A DNA stretch of 64,000 nt from Amblyornis subalaris (lineage: Eukaryota > Chordata > Aves > Passeriformes > Ptilonorhynchidae). The DNA lies in contig JACAXG010000026.1 of NCBI GenBank assembly GCA_018881555.1, forward strand, positions 8,258,955 to 8,322,954. The letters run 5' to 3'. The notes beneath the pieces are model-generated. The model had not been told where the DNA came from and did not search any database. It worked only from the letters and a program-made list of their open reading frames with translations. The translations under genes and the position numbers were made by a program. Positions 11,493-24,589 of the stretch are shown one piece after another. Every line of letters begins with the position of its first letter. The first letter of the stretch is position 1.

Positions 11493-14040
11493 AACATTCA
11501 TCATGAAGAAAATAAATATAATCATTGCATTTTAGAAATTATTATCGGGTCTACAAGATTCCTTGCTGAGTGTCTCATCTGCCTTAACACGACTCCCTGA
11601 CAGTTCAATAAATGTTTTAGTATGTATCTTGTAGTGTGAGAAACCGGGGTAAATTTGAACCCGTGATTTCCTGCACACACAGACCACTGTAGAAGTAAGA
11701 GAAATTGCTCGAGGGACACACTGCCCTGCTCTGGGGACACACCTAACCAGCAGGAGACCTCTTTTCTGTCCTTCGTGTGTAAGGCTGACATCAGTTAAGT
11801 TGTTCTTAGGCTTCCCAACCCCACAGGATGATGAGATACAGCCGTGCAATGGTGCCTATTAATCTGTGTTTTTAGAGTAGTAAAAATAACCTAATTAAAG
11901 GCTTTCTGGTGATTACCATAGAATGGTGCTAATTGGGGTGGATTACTCACCAGCATAATTTGTGGTGAACTGTAGCTCATTATCCAAGAGCTGGAAAGAC
12001 TATAATTGAAGGGAGTATCATTGTAAACGTGCCCTGTTCTCATATCCTCTTTTCTAAATTTTCCACCTTCTTAGTCTGGAGAGGAAAAACAACACAACCG
12101 CAACAAAAAAAACCCCACGCAAAAACATACTTATGTTTGAACTAGACTATTCTCACGTGCTGATGTTATGCAGATTTTGCCAAAAATCTGTATTCTTGCT
12201 GTCAGAATACCACCACCACATCGGGCCTTTCTGGTCCATGGACTCCTACATTTTGTCTCACCTGTTGAGATCCTGCTTCTCTCACTGTATAACTTTGTAA
12301 CAGCTGTATAAACATCCATGGACCTGAGTCCTTTACAAAGTGGAAGGAGTTTCTGGCACACCATCCTGCATGGAGGTTCCTGAAAAGTGTGGATGAATAC
12401 ATGGGAAGGGCTTATGGTATGCATGAACAGGCTGCTATTTCAGGATGCAGCTTTAACAAAGAAAATGAACCTACATCTCATTCATATTTATGTCCATGAT
12501 TTTTGAAGCCTGGAAAATAGCCCATTTTACAAACTCGGTGTGCTCTTTAGATCTCTCTGTGATGTTAAGGTATAACAAGAGTTCCACCATTTGGTACCAG
12601 GTGAACATATACACAAAATTCCAATGCTGTAATATAGAAACACATATTTCTATTGGTATATAAACACACGGATTTGGAACTTTTAATGGACATTGAGAAG
12701 AAGCTAGGCTAAAACAGACCAACTTTTTCCCATGATGAAAAAAAAAAAAAGAGAGAGAGAAAACTGCAATAAATATTTAAATTCTACCCATTTAGCTAGG
12801 ATTTATCTGTGTGGTAATACTACTGATCAGCTTTTTATGTACAAAGTGTAGCTCAAATATTAACCAATTAAACTTACACTCTCTGATTAAAAAATGATTT
12901 TTCTAAAGTATAAGGTGTTTTACATGACCCATTAGTTCATTAAAAAGATTTAAATTAATGTTTTCCATTCATTGAAGAATAAATTTCTTAGCAGGGAAAG
13001 TTGCCAGTGCTGAAATCTTTGCAATACATTGTCTCCCAAAGAATAAAAAATTCAGGTCTTGTGAGTGCGGGTACCTAGCAATCTTCTTCTGCCCTTGAAG
13101 CTCTCTGTCAACAGTCAGGTTTTTGAAAACATGTTAATTAGTAGTACTGCTATTTCCCAGGAGAGAAGGCTATCTTAACTGCAGCTACTATCCAGAAAGC
13201 CATTGTTTCAGAAACATTTCAATTAGTAAAAATAAGATAAATGGAAATTCAGCTTTTCCCACTGTGTATAGCTATTTTTCTACCGCAGAATTTTATAAAT
13301 TGCAGCAGAAACATCTCTATTACAATTTGCATAGCTCATTAATAGCACTGTCTACAAACGTAGATGTTTATTTTCCACATATTATAGACCAAATTAGGAG
13401 AGGAAGCATATCATTTTAGTTATAAGACTGACACATGTAAACATTTTTTTACATGTGTCTGCATGTAGGCAAGCTTTACAAACATTTATGTATTTGTACA
13501 CATGTATTTATATCCATTTTTATACACAGAGAAACAGAAGGTAGTCTTTAACTNTCGTTTGTAATAAAACTGGGTAAAATCTAAGATTTTCTAACATTTT
13601 GATTTTATATTTACTGTACACTTAGAGCAAAAATTGATCCACTAGATTTAATGATGAATTATGAAAGCTATTCCCAGGAAGAGAAAAAAAAGTTAGGTCT
13701 AAAGATGAGCATTTAAAACCTCTTTAGCATTTCTTACTATAATTTTACTTCTACTGTAGCTTCTAAATTCACGCTTATCAAAAATGACAATAACAATAAG
13801 ATGCTGCTGAAGCCAGTACACCTAGAGGAAAAGTAGCAATTACTGTGAAATCACTGTTAATTTAATATATGTTGAAGCAGAGAAAGGACTATTCACAAAG
13901 AGAGCAGACATTCTGCTATACTCACAAACCAAATGGGATTTTAACAGAACATTGAAATCAAGAGTTTCTTCCTCATAAGAATAAAATGTGGTTGACAGTG
14001 NTTTTTTTGCAGGAAAGTACTGCTATTTACCCCATTCTAC
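11493..14040. other. AT-rich unique sequence, no gene seen
   Basis: Frames of 83-105 codons on the minus strand (11522-11849, 12131-12424, 12471-12722) overlap in competing frames and show no domain. An A-run followed by GA repeats lies at about 12738-12763. The rest is AT-rich with many TTTAAAT-type words and no recognisable mobile element. Confidence 0.5.
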
Positions 14041-14500
14041 ATCATAAAATCATAGAAAGTTTTGGGTTGGAAAGCACCTAAAAGATCATGCAGTTTCAAC
14101 ATCCCTGCCATGGACAGGGACACCTTCCACCAGACCAGGTTGCTCAGAGCCCCATCCACTGGCTTTGAACGCTTCCAGGGATGGGGCAGCCACAGCTTCT
14201 CTGGCAACATGTGCTGGTTCCTCACCACCATCATGGGGAAGAATTTCTTCCTAATATCTGATCTAAGCTTCTTCCCTTGCAGTTTGAAGCCATTTCCCCT
14301 TGTCCTGTCTTTCCAGGCCCTTGTAAATAGTCTCTCTACATCTTTCTTGTCAGTTCCCTTCAGGTCCTGAAAGGCCACAATTAGGTCAACCCAAAGCCTT
14401 CTCTTTTCCGGGCTGAACAATCCCAATTCTCTCAGCNTTTCCTCATAGGAGAGATGCTCTATTCCCTTAACCATCTTTATGGCCTCCTCTGAGTGTGAGA
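14041..14500 (-). mobile_element. CR1 LINE, 5'-truncated 3' portion
   Basis: Read on the minus strand, this carries the C-terminal end of the CR1 ORF2 product and the short 3' UTR. The frame 14037-14474 translates to the typical CR1 terminus, with IEHLSYEE, LRELGLFS, PEKRRLW and LIVAFQDLKG in order. The plus-strand end begins with the reverse of the ATTCTATGATT-type tail. The reverse-transcriptase core is absent, so it cannot move. The frame is still open apart from an N, which suggests a moderately young copy. A solo LTR lies just beyond it. Confidence 0.9.
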
Positions 14501-14534
14501 TTTCAGTGAAGCAGGGTATCCAACCTGGGGTTAG

Positions 14535-14944
14535 TGTTGATGCCTAAAATAGGAGTACCTGAAACAGAGACTGAGCAAAGTGAGTGGATAAAGGTAGGAA
14601 TTTATTGAAGGCCTTCAATTGTTACACCTTTGGGCAGTGCAGAGCCTGGCCGAGGCTGAAGCTTCAGCTAGGCTGGACCCAAGATGGACACCGATCACAA
14701 GTTTTGCCCCCAGATATAAGTTTGGTACATTTGCATATCAGGGTTAATTGTCCAATTATAGTTTCAAGTAATGAAGTAATATTCCCCCATTCACCCCCCT
14801 CCCAATTCACTTTGTTTATACTTAGGCCTAGGATGGTGACCTTGGTTCCCAGGCCTAGAAGGAATTGTTTTGTCTAACCAGAATGTGAAGAGAGCTTGCT
14901 TAGTACATAATATGGAGCTCAGAATTACACACCAATACAGTGCA
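14535..14944 (-). mobile_element. Solo LTR of an avian endogenous retrovirus
   Basis: A ~410-bp block begins TG (plus-strand TGTTGATG) and ends CA (CAGTGCA). It is flanked by GGGTTAG at 14528-14534 and GGATTAG at 14945-14951, an imperfect 7-bp match. Its proposed transcription is on the minus strand: a TTATAT-type TATA element at about 14710-14718, an octamer ATGCAAAT at 14729-14736, and AATAAA at 14601-14606. About 66 nt of R/U5 would follow the AATAAA. No gag, pol or env sequence and no second LTR is visible nearby, so it is the remnant left by LTR-LTR recombination. The class is uncertain; duplication lengths differ between ERV classes. Confidence 0.7.
14601..14606 (-). promoter_or_regulatory. 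AATAAA polyadenylation signal of the solo LTR
   Basis: The plus-strand TTTATT reads AATAAA on the minus strand. It lies about 66 bases from the 3' end of the LTR, the expected place for an R-region polyadenylation signal. Confidence 0.55.
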
Positions 14945-14951
14945 GGATTAG

Positions 14952-17900
14952 AAAAATCCCAAAGCTGATACTTAAGGCATCAGTGTCCTAATCAAAATAG
15001 GCCTGCTTTCAGTCAGGGGCTACTGTACGCACACTGGTGAGGCTCAAATATATGGGAGAAATTAGTGGATGAAAAATGGATGCCCAAATTCAGAACACAT
15101 AGTTTAGTCGAAGAAATCATAACCGATATGAATGTCAGAAATTTAGTGCAATGGGGAATGTTGTGGTAAAATTTTGTGGTGTTTTCTGAAAAATCAAAAT
15201 AGTCTCTCTTTCATCTAAGAAAGTTTCAGTCTTATCAAGTGTAACTTTTGGTCTAAATTATTTCTGGAGTAATTTATTGAAAACCATTAGACTGCAGGTN
15301 GTTTGCAGTCCATTGACAGATACTTGCTTTTGAGAATCAAGATATATTGTCTAGTTTTGATTGGACACATTTCTGCAATAATTTAACATATTGAATCATT
15401 TATCCTGTATAAAACCAAAAATATATTAGTCTAACATTCACTTCGCTTGCATGTTCTGTAATATTAATTTAAAACTATTCTAACATAAACATTCTTTTCT
15501 GCAAACTTAGTCTTCAGTATACTTTCAGAAAGTGAATATAAGAATATATGAACAAACAAATTTTATCTAGGTGAATTTTCTTGTCGTTTTAAAAGTCCTG
15601 CCCTAACTGTGGTAATAAATTTGTGTGTGTAGTGATACCCTGAAAGAAGTTATTTAATGCATGGTTTGTTTTAAAATTATTAAAAAATGTTCCTTTCTCC
15701 TTTTTTTTTTTTAAATAATAAAAAATTGGATCATTGCAAGGTGAAAGTGCTTTTTAAAATGCTATTAAAAACATAATTATCAAATGAAGAACTAGACAGG
15801 CAAAATTGTTTTGTGAGCTGTAGATAAATGTGCTGTACAATATCCTACTGAAATAATTTTAGTTTAATGAGACTACCAAGAAATCACAAAAGAATTTCAT
15901 GTCATGTTTTAAGTCACATTCACATTACTGTTATCTAGTAGTTTATTTGTGTTCAAGGTTCATTCATAGAATTACATTTAAAAGGGGAAAATAACTCCAC
16001 AGAGATACAAACAATAATTTTTTTTTTTCTGCCTCCATATTCCATCTAGAAGGTATATTTATTGAAATGCTTAAGGTGTTCAGTCAGTACCCGGACATTA
16101 AAAGAGCGGAAATGGACAATGAAGACTGTAAGGTCAAAATATTCACTTTTCCTTTCACATTGATTGACCAATTGAAAACAAAAGATAGGAACATGTTAGG
16201 ATATAAATTTCTTTAAAAATTCTAATGCATTTATTTCTAAAATGTTCAGAATGAACATAAAGTTTGGAGTCAAAAAAGCTTTTCAGGTTCCAATTATATT
16301 ATAGACAGGACAGATCTCCTGCTGCAGTGATTAACCAAGGAGAAATGTTGGGATGGGGATTATACAAAAATAGAAATTATGATGAAGATAGGGGTGAAGT
16401 CCCGAGACTCAGTGAGTCTCATTTTATGTCACTGTAGGGTGGGTATAATTGTATTAAGTCAGCATTGATCTATAAAAGGAGCAGAGTAGGGCCAGTGTTT
16501 TATTTCTGTCCTCTTTTTACTGTGCTGTGTGTTCAGAGATGCCAACTAAATCTTTCCTATCATCCCTCCTAACACATAAACTTCCCCGGAAAATAATTTT
16601 TGTTTAAAGAGCCCTGTAGAGATGTCAGTGCCCCCAAATGTCTTGAGAGGATGCTGGAACACATTCTCGCCTGCTTCTGTTTCTTTGCTCAAGGATCCAA
16701 GTGCCTCAGTAATACAGAGCCTTGAAAATACTCCCACATGTTTTTATTGCCACAAGTTGTCCTAGTAAAATCAGCAGAGCTAGTTGTGCTGGAAATGTCA
16801 ATAAAATGTTGTCCAAATTGGTTCCCAAACAATGCGGCTGCTATTTGTNGTGTAAGGCTCATCTTTTCTAGAGAAAACTCTGTCTGTGTGTGTGATGATA
16901 AAAAAGGGAGAGAGCGGAGAAGAGAGACTGAGAGAGGCAGTGACAGATACATGCTCTGCACAATCAGAAGTGTGCTTTTTGCAGCACTGGACCTTTGAAT
17001 TTACCAACTTACATCCTTCAGATTTTATGCTCCCTCTTATACGTAAAACATTGAAAGTCAGACTAAAGGTTGTTTGTGTTTGCAGGGGTGTGGGTCTCTT
17101 AGTGACACAAGCTTTAGTTCAGTTTAAGAAACAGCAAATACGTATATAACCCATAAGCATCCCACACAATTCCCTTTTTTCAGGGATCAGACCTGAGCAG
17201 TGGACAGAAAATAAAATAATCATCACACCCATTTGTCAGTTAAACTAATTTTGATTTGGAATTTTTCCACTTAAATGAAAAGCAGAGCAGCTGTGTGTAA
17301 CTGTGAGTATTCAATCAAATTCCCAGAGCATAAAGTGTCATTGTCATCTCTTTGCTGAGAAAACCTCTTCTGGCTGCATGCTCACACTTCAGCTATGCAG
17401 GAGTGTTTAACAGCAAAAGCATAAGCAAATCTATTAAAACATTACTACTAAAGTCTAAAAGAGACAATAATGATGATACAATTGGATTGACGAATCAGTG
17501 TTGTTTGGCACACCTCTTGCTTTCTGCACAGTTCTGCCTTCCCTGAGGGAGATGAGAGACTGTTTCAAACACTGTTTTTGCCAGCTGTGCACTCTGTGAG
17601 CTTGAATCAAAACTCACTGATACCAGAGTGCTTGTAAACCAGTGCCCGCATTGTTGTTTCAAACACTCAGAAATCATAGACCTACTCAATTTCTCCCCCA
17701 GATTATAAACTCTAATACAACTATCACTACGATTTTTTAAAAGAACCGTTTTTGTTCCTCAGTCTCTAAGAAATACTTCTGATTCCAAAACAAGGAGATT
17801 TAGAACTGGTTGAAATAAAAAGGAGTTATTTACATGTTCCAAAGCCATATAAGCCCTTCTGAATCTGAATTGCAGGTAAAACAGCAAGCTCTGAAGGAGT

Positions 17901-18049
17901 CTCAATAAACCTCAGGGTTTTGGGGATTATCCTTGTCTACTCAGCACTCTGCGTCCTTCACGTCCAGGTTCCCCAGTACAAGAAAGGCATTCAAAGATGG
18001 GAACAAATGCAAGGCCCCCAAGATATTTGGGGCTGGAGAACTTGTCTCA
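14952..18049. other. AT-rich unique sequence, no gene seen
   Basis: No coding region is supported. Overlapping frames near 16689-17149 come from a purine-rich GAGAGA-type stretch at about 16903-16940 and its complement. The segment 16790-16860 has a non-repetitive texture and may be constrained. T-runs occur near 15700 and 16020. Confidence 0.45.
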
Positions 18050-18395
18050 GAGGCTGAGGCTCTGAGACTTATTGAGCCTGGAGAAAAGAGAACTTTGGGT
18101 AGTCCAATAGCTACCTGCCTGCCTCGAGAGTACCAAGGAGACCCAGGAAGACTCGTTACAGAGATATCTGGGGGGAGGGCAAAAGAACAGGGAAGTAAAT
18201 TGGAGCAGGGGTCATTCTCACTGGATATAAGAAAGTTTTGCCAACCTGAGGGCAGTGAAGTATTTGAGCTGGCTGCCCAGAGAAGTTGTGCGTGGCCGTC
18301 TTTCCAAGCTCTGAGCATCCTGGTTAACTGCCATGCTCTACTTTGGGCAGAATGTTGGAATTGGAGGCCTCCCAGAGGCCCTTTCAGCCCAAGCA
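18050..18395 (+). mobile_element. CR1 LINE fragment, diverged
   Basis: The order of blocks follows CR1 near its 3' end. It has TTGAGCCTGGAGAAAAGAG, a worn account of the GGAGACC...AG block, GGATATAAGAAAG, a GCCCAGAGAAGTTGTG block, and CTCTGAGCATCCTGGTTAACTG leading to GGGCAGAATGTTGGAATTGGAGG. Divergence is high and the ATTCTATG tail is lost. Open frames on both strands here (17933-18436 plus, 17941-18483 minus) are translations of this repeat and its flank and are not genes. Confidence 0.75.
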
Positions 18396-21300
18396 GGTCT
18401 TGGGGGCTGAACTGGTGCAGAATGCTGCCCAAGTGAAACTCACCAGCAGTGCCGAAAGTATGGGTAGATGCAGAACCTTTCAAAGTTACTATTTGCTTCA
18501 GTTTGTTAGAGAAAAAAACATAGATGCCTCAGAATTTTCCACTCAGTCCATTCTGGACAAGATATTTCTAAAGTTCTGCTTCTTCAGATGTTCAAATACT
18601 TGGACCAAGTAGTGGAGAACTGCAAGGTATTTTTCTGGTACTGAGGGGAACACAGAGGTGGAATAGTCTGCCATTTCCCATTGAAAACACATCTAACTCT
18701 TATCAAAATACTAAAAATATTAGAGAAAACTGAGGACTGAGTTGACAGCTAGGGTTCAGTTGACATTTTTTCAGTCAACATCTGTTATTAGGTGTTTTTC
18801 CATTGGGATTTTTCCTTTGGAATTTCAGAGTTGTACAATGAGATTCAGTCTGAGATAATCCAATTGTATGGTACTTCAATGCTGAATCTCTGTTTCTTGT
18901 AAACCTAATGTGATCTGTTATGCTACATCTGCCATTTGTGAGGAATTTCTCGTGGAAGACTTTAATAGTGTAAACTTTTTATTGACGTGGAAGATACAGA
19001 ACAAAGGATTGTACGTATATTACTTTATCTAGGGTAAATAGCAGAGAGAGCAAAGAGTAATCTCCCTATATATGTCTCCTTGAATAACAATGTTTCTATA
19101 TATTTCTCCTCATGTATAATTATTCATTTCAGTATTTCTTTGCATGGCTTTTGTGAGTTTGCCTTGGCTGCTGCATTTTCCTGCCAGCTTTCACTGATAT
19201 GTTGTGGATGGTCCAATCTTCTCCAGAGTCTTTAAAGTTCAGGAATTTCAACGTCACACTGGGCTCGTGGGAATCATGCAGTTCTCCTCCCCAACCTCGT
19301 TCCCTCAAACACTTCTCTCTGGTTCTGTTCCTTTTTGCTTCCTCTGCATCAATCTCACGCAACCCCTTACAGACAGANAGATTAGTATCATGAAGAGAGA
19401 CTTGCTTCATCCCTGGAATTCATGCCAAACTATGTGTTTGTGCAGTATCCGATACTCTTATCAGAACATAAAAGATTAGAGAATAATCAAATGGTGGAAG
19501 AATATTGGTGTTTTTTATGCACCTGTGCACTTTGGGAGTGTTCTCTGCAGCATGCACAAGACATACATAACACTGAGGTATTACTCTGAGACACTATATA
19601 GATGTGAGCAAGAGTCCAGCCTGGTTATTTTCACTACAAATCATAACTATGGAATTGATGTACAAGCTTATGAAGCACTGAAAGGAAGACCTGCAGTAAA
19701 AATGCAAATATTAGCAATACGAAGTGAGAAATAATTTGAATTTTAGGTGGGACTGAGGCNTTGGACTCAGAGGTCTGAAGACAAAGTGAACCAAAGTCTT
19801 CTAAAGGCTGATTCATTGCAAGGTCTCTAAGTGATTTTTTGAGGCCCATCAAAATAACTAACAAGACTTATCCATCAAACAGAAAAAATAAAAATTACAA
19901 AGGAACTAGANAGCCATCCGTTTTTATCAGAAAAACACACAAAAACCTGACAGTACAAATGCCAAGAAATTTTGACCCATAAGGAAGTATTTTGGCAGAA
20001 TATATGAAAATCACCATAAAAAAAAGGTCAAATTTATTCACTTTTACTGTTAAGATATAAACCAGATTTTAATTTGCTGCAGTCTTCCATGAACTAACCC
20101 TTGGGAATTCCTGTTCAAACACTGGTTTGTTGTTAATTTTTTATTAGGTCAACTCTGATTAGAAAAAGTTTCGTTACTGAATCCAATCCTGGACCAGTTA
20201 GAGGCAGTGTGAGATCAAATGCTCTAGGCCATCCCCTTTCTTAATATATCTCACAGGAATCTGAGTTCAAGGTGTCTTAGATGAAGGCTGGCCTTCAAAA
20301 GCAACCTTAGACTCATGGGTTGCCTGACCTTTTTCTTCAAGCAGTCAAGTGTAACTAGTCTAATATAACACCACTAAAGAAAACATGGGAGAAAAATCAA
20401 GAAGCAAAAAGTTTAGCAAATAATAATAATACTTNTCCCTTAAGTTTCATTGGAAAAATCAAATTCTTTAAAAACACTTCTCTTCTGGAGTAGCCACCAA
20501 GACTTGGGCTCCGCTACTGTCTGTGTACATCCATTTCTCCCACCCCACATGCCTCACCTGTTCCTGGACTTCTGCTGTTGCATTTTCTATTTTCCGTGGG
20601 TACACACCTCTTTGTACCAGTGTATTGCATTACAAATGTACATACATCAGTGCCTCCTCTCCTTACCCTAACTCACAGCACTGTTGATCCATCTTTTTAC
20701 AAAACACTTTGGTAAAACTGATGTCTGTTAAAGTAGGTGTTTCATCTAGTAAAATCCACTCTGAACTATGAGCAGTCATTACTCCAAGTAGCTTACTAAA
20801 AGCATGTAATTTTCCCAGTACCTGCAAATAAACATCCTTAGCAATTGTACTTTTTTCCCAGAAGTATTCTATCTGCATTGGTTAGGCTTATTTTCTGCCA
20901 TTCTTGTAAAAAATGCAGAGGCAGCAACTGTGTATGTGAAAAGGCTGAGGCAGATATAAGGGTCAATGTCTNAGGGTTATATCCCATGCATTTTCAGATG
21001 TGCTTTGTGTTGCTATTAATTTCTTCTTGTTCAGAAAAAAATATAAGAGAAAAATAAGAAAAAAGGTGGGAACNCCCCAAGTTTTAATGCCTTTAAAATA
21101 ATAGCGTTGTGCAAAAATAGTGACTGACATAAATTTTTAAACAGACAGGCTGTAAATTTTTTCATCTAAAAATTCCAAAAGTGCCATCACTGTCATTGAC
21201 TTACTTTATGAGGGTCTGAAAATGGATAAAGACAATACATGAGGAGTAAGAGCATCATAAATCTTCATTCAGAAATCTCTTCTATCTCCAAGTATAACAA

Positions 21301-21544
21301 GAAAAGTGAAAGGAACAGATTGCATACAACTAGCAGAGCTGTATTACTTCACAAAATTAAATGATCAGCATGGTATTATGTCAGTTCATGTTGTTGCAAT
21401 TCACAGAACGCTTTCAAAATGAGCAGGTGTGCCATCAATACATGTTAAATTTCCCTATGCTTATAAGGATGTCTCTGCAAAGATCAAATTAGGCATCCTT
21501 TTCATGAAAACAGAAGCAGTTTAATGACTCCTTCCCCCCCCCAC
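18396..21544. other. AT-rich unique sequence, no gene seen
   Basis: Frames of 64-93 codons occur, with opposite-strand overlaps at 19129-19410, but none has domain-like composition or splice support. A C-run (TTCCCCCCCC) near 21533 borders the inverted repeat that follows. Confidence 0.5.
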
Positions 21545-22160
21545 CAAGAAAAGTGTTGCAGTGAAATTCNATAGTTTTTTACTTTGAAGATGCCAGTCAC
21601 TTTGAAACAAAACTATTCATGACCTTTTANGCATTTGAAGATTCAAACAGGATTTTTTCCTTTGTGATGATTTTATAGTAGTTGTTGTTTCATATTCATT
21701 TGAAATAACAAGAATTACTTTTTTCTTAATGAAAAACAAATGGTGTGTGTATGGTTTTCTGCTATTTGATGGTTGTCTGATTCTGAAGTCTGGGGAAGTG
21801 TCTTCAGGAAACAGGGGCATCCTATGCTGATTTGAGATCAGTTCTTAACGGAGAGGTTTTACAAGCTGCTTTTATTATGTAGCAGGTAGATTTAAAAATG
21901 GAACCATGTGATGAACCAATAAAATTCCAGTTTATTGAAGGAGATTTGGTCATGGCTCCAACTCTTGCATTGTTTTTATGACACAACAAATGTCTCTACC
22001 ATCTGATTCTACCAAGCCCAGCAGACATAAAGAATGAAAACAAAGGAAAAAATGTCATCTGAAACTTCAAATGCATANAAGGTCATGAATGATTTTGTTT
22101 CAAGGTGACTGGCACCATCAAAGCANAACACTATCATATATCATTATAGCACTTTTTTGA
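21545..22160. repeat. Long imperfect inverted repeat, ~615 bp
   Basis: Two arms of about 110-130 bases face each other: 21545-21676 on the left and about 22024-22160 on the right, around a ~350-base unique centre. Matching blocks by eye include GCCAGTCACTTTGAAACAAAA against the reverse complement of TTTTGTTTCAAGGTGACTGGC, then CATTCATGACCTT against AAGGTCATGAATG-type sequence. Further blocks are GCATTTGAAG against CTTCAAATGC, and TTTTTTCCTTTG against CAAAGGAAAAAA. Identity over the arms is roughly 75-80%. The centre carries no transposase frame. It could be a non-autonomous DNA transposon with long terminal inverted repeats, or an inverted duplication. No clear target-site duplication was found. 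Confidence 0.7.
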
Positions 22161-24589
22161 TTAATTCTGCTGCACTTTCAATCACACCTTTGAGCTTCAG
22201 AAATCCCTTGCAGGACATTGTATAAATATAACCACCATAAAGGTGGAAAAAGGAGGCAGGCAGAGGAAGAAGGATACAGTTGGACAGGTGGTCTAACATC
22301 TTTGATGAATACAAGAGTAAATTATGAATTCATACTAATGAATAATAGANCATAATGAAAGTAATTGAAAGCAAGAGGCCTCACGGAGAAGAAAATACTA
22401 ACATGGATAAANAGTACTATAAAATGTACAAGAACTGATACATATGCTTTCTGACCTCAAAATAAGGAATGTGGTAGTTAAAACATTCAGAACTTTCCCT
22501 TTAAAGTCACCATATGATGTTAAAGAAGGAAGAGTCCATGAAAGTATACATATATGCAGGTATTAAATAAAAAATAATAGAAAAATCTAAAGGAAATAGT
22601 TTACTTCACAATACCAGTGAAGAAACTTAATGATCAGCTTTTAAATATCACCCTTTTTTTTTTCTCCTTTACTCTGGAAGCCTCTTCTTAGTCACAATTT
22701 CTTTAATACATTTTAAGATTCTGTTCTGTCCCTCCATCCTCTGTCCTTTCTTTTTTCCATTTCCCAACTTCCTTGCCTCCCTACACACAGATTATGTCAA
22801 GGGATAAAGAAAGGAAAGGAAAGGAAGGGTCCATGGTCTGAAAGGGGCTTATTTGGACATGTCAACTTTTTGAACTCAGTGCCTTCTTCCATTCTCGCCT
22901 CTACTTACCAATTCAAGATCATTTTTTAATTTCTTTTTACCTTTAGTTATATATTCTTTCCTCATTTTTCTCTTTCAGAATTACAGTGAAGAGTAAATTC
23001 CTAGTTTATAATTTTTTCCTTCAGATTATTCTTAATATTGGTTTCTTCATGTAAGACCCCACACCTTATACATTTTTCCTGCCTGCGTGTCACAAAAACG
23101 GCAATACTACATGCTTGATGGACCTTAGGCTATGCATGTCTTTATTTCCACTTTTTTTCTCTGATTTTCCTTTTTGACTATTCAAATTTTCAGTTCCTAC
23201 TCTTCCATTTGGTCGCAATGATTCTCAGGCTCCATGAAGACCATCATTATATCAGTGATTTTAAATAGCAAATATACTGAACTGATTTAGCTCAGATGAT
23301 GAACTACTCCAGAGTGAAGAAAAATTCTTGTTTAATTTCAAACTGACATATTCTAATAGCAGGGAGAAAAGACTAATTGTTGTTATTTCACATAACATTG
23401 ATACAATATAATGACAGGAATGTCAGATACAGCAGAAAGGTTTTCATTGAAAAAAATATTGTCTGACTGTAAGCCTTGCCTTAAAGTTGCTTCACATGGA
23501 AATTATCTTAGATAAAAGGCTGAAAGCAGTTATTTTGTATTCTTGAATATATTGACTATTCCTATATAATTTTTTTCTCAGTAATTCCAGTTCCTTCTGT
23601 TTTTCAGTGATCTTTCTAGGCTCTTTCAAAACATAGCTGAATTTAAACCCTTTGGCATATTGCTACCGCATGGTCTTTAATTCATTCTCCTCTTGCACTA
23701 CTAAAGTTTCCCATCCCCGACAGAGACCATTAAAAGGCTTTTAAGAAATAGGACATATAGCATTATTGCTTGCAATATTTAGCAAGACTGCTCTGCTTGT
23801 CCATATACAAATTTTAGTTGTAACAACTGTTAGAGTTTAATAAAATTTACTTCAAATTGATACGATTATTATTACATTAGATTTGTCTAGTCCCTAAGGA
23901 CAACAGATAGTAGCTTAAAATACTGTTATTAATAGTCATAAAATATTAAACTGAGATGTTTGAACTGCAGAAATACAATTATTGGATATCTACTTAGTGG
24001 AAGTAGCGATGATCTTTAATAATGACCAAAAGGATGAAGTTGTGTCTTGTGAGGTAAAGGTTCAAATTTGTTCTAATAAGAACACTTTAGTGCAGAAGGT
24101 AAGGTGAAAATGCATCATGTGAAAACCATTCAATGCAATGGAAATAAAACAGCAGTGAAAAACAGTAGAAAATACACCACTGTGGTTTCTACAGCCTTCA
24201 GCTCTACTCCTGTATGCAGGTTTTGTCCTCCGGTATTGTAGCTGAGCTCCTCTGGTTGAGTGGTTGGTTTGCTGGGTTTTAAAANTCACATATAAAACTT
24301 GAAATACCTCTCATTATAAAATGGATGAGGAGGAAGAGGAAAAGAGGAAAAAATGATATATTTAGTTATGGTATCCAGCTTTCTCATAAAAGTCTAAGAT
24401 TGAGAAATTCTCTTGGGAAGTTGTGTGGGAAACCACATGGGAGACACCAGTCCTTAGTTCAGGCTTTTGTTCCAAAAACTGTTGTTGCATTTTACATTAT
24501 ACTGCCAATGGTAACAATCCAGCATGCCACGATGAGAATCTGGCCCAACCTTCAGTGATTGCCTACAGAGTCTTATTTAAAACTGAGAG
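22161..24589. other. AT-rich unique sequence with a GGAAA repeat
   Basis: No gene or mobile element is recognised. A (GGAAA)n-like purine run sits at about 22806-22829. The stretch 22680-23240 is pyrimidine-biased on the plus strand. Frames near 24325-24632 are short and run into the CR1 that follows. Confidence 0.5.

Noticed and set aside
11522..11849. Overlapping 89- and 105-codon minus-strand frames
   Set aside because: Two competing frames over the same bases, no recognisable domain, no splice support.
14535..14944. Search for a full provirus around the LTR
   Set aside because: No second LTR, primer-binding site context, or gag/pol/env-like frame was seen on either side, so it is a solo LTR.
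16689..17149. Cluster of frames on both strands around a GAGA-rich stretch
   Set aside because: The frames are produced by low-complexity purine/pyrimidine bias and mirror each other.
17933..18483. Long overlapping open frames on both strands (167 and 180 codons)
   Set aside because: Most of the interval is a diverged CR1 3' end; the frames are translations of repeat sequence and have no domain of their own.
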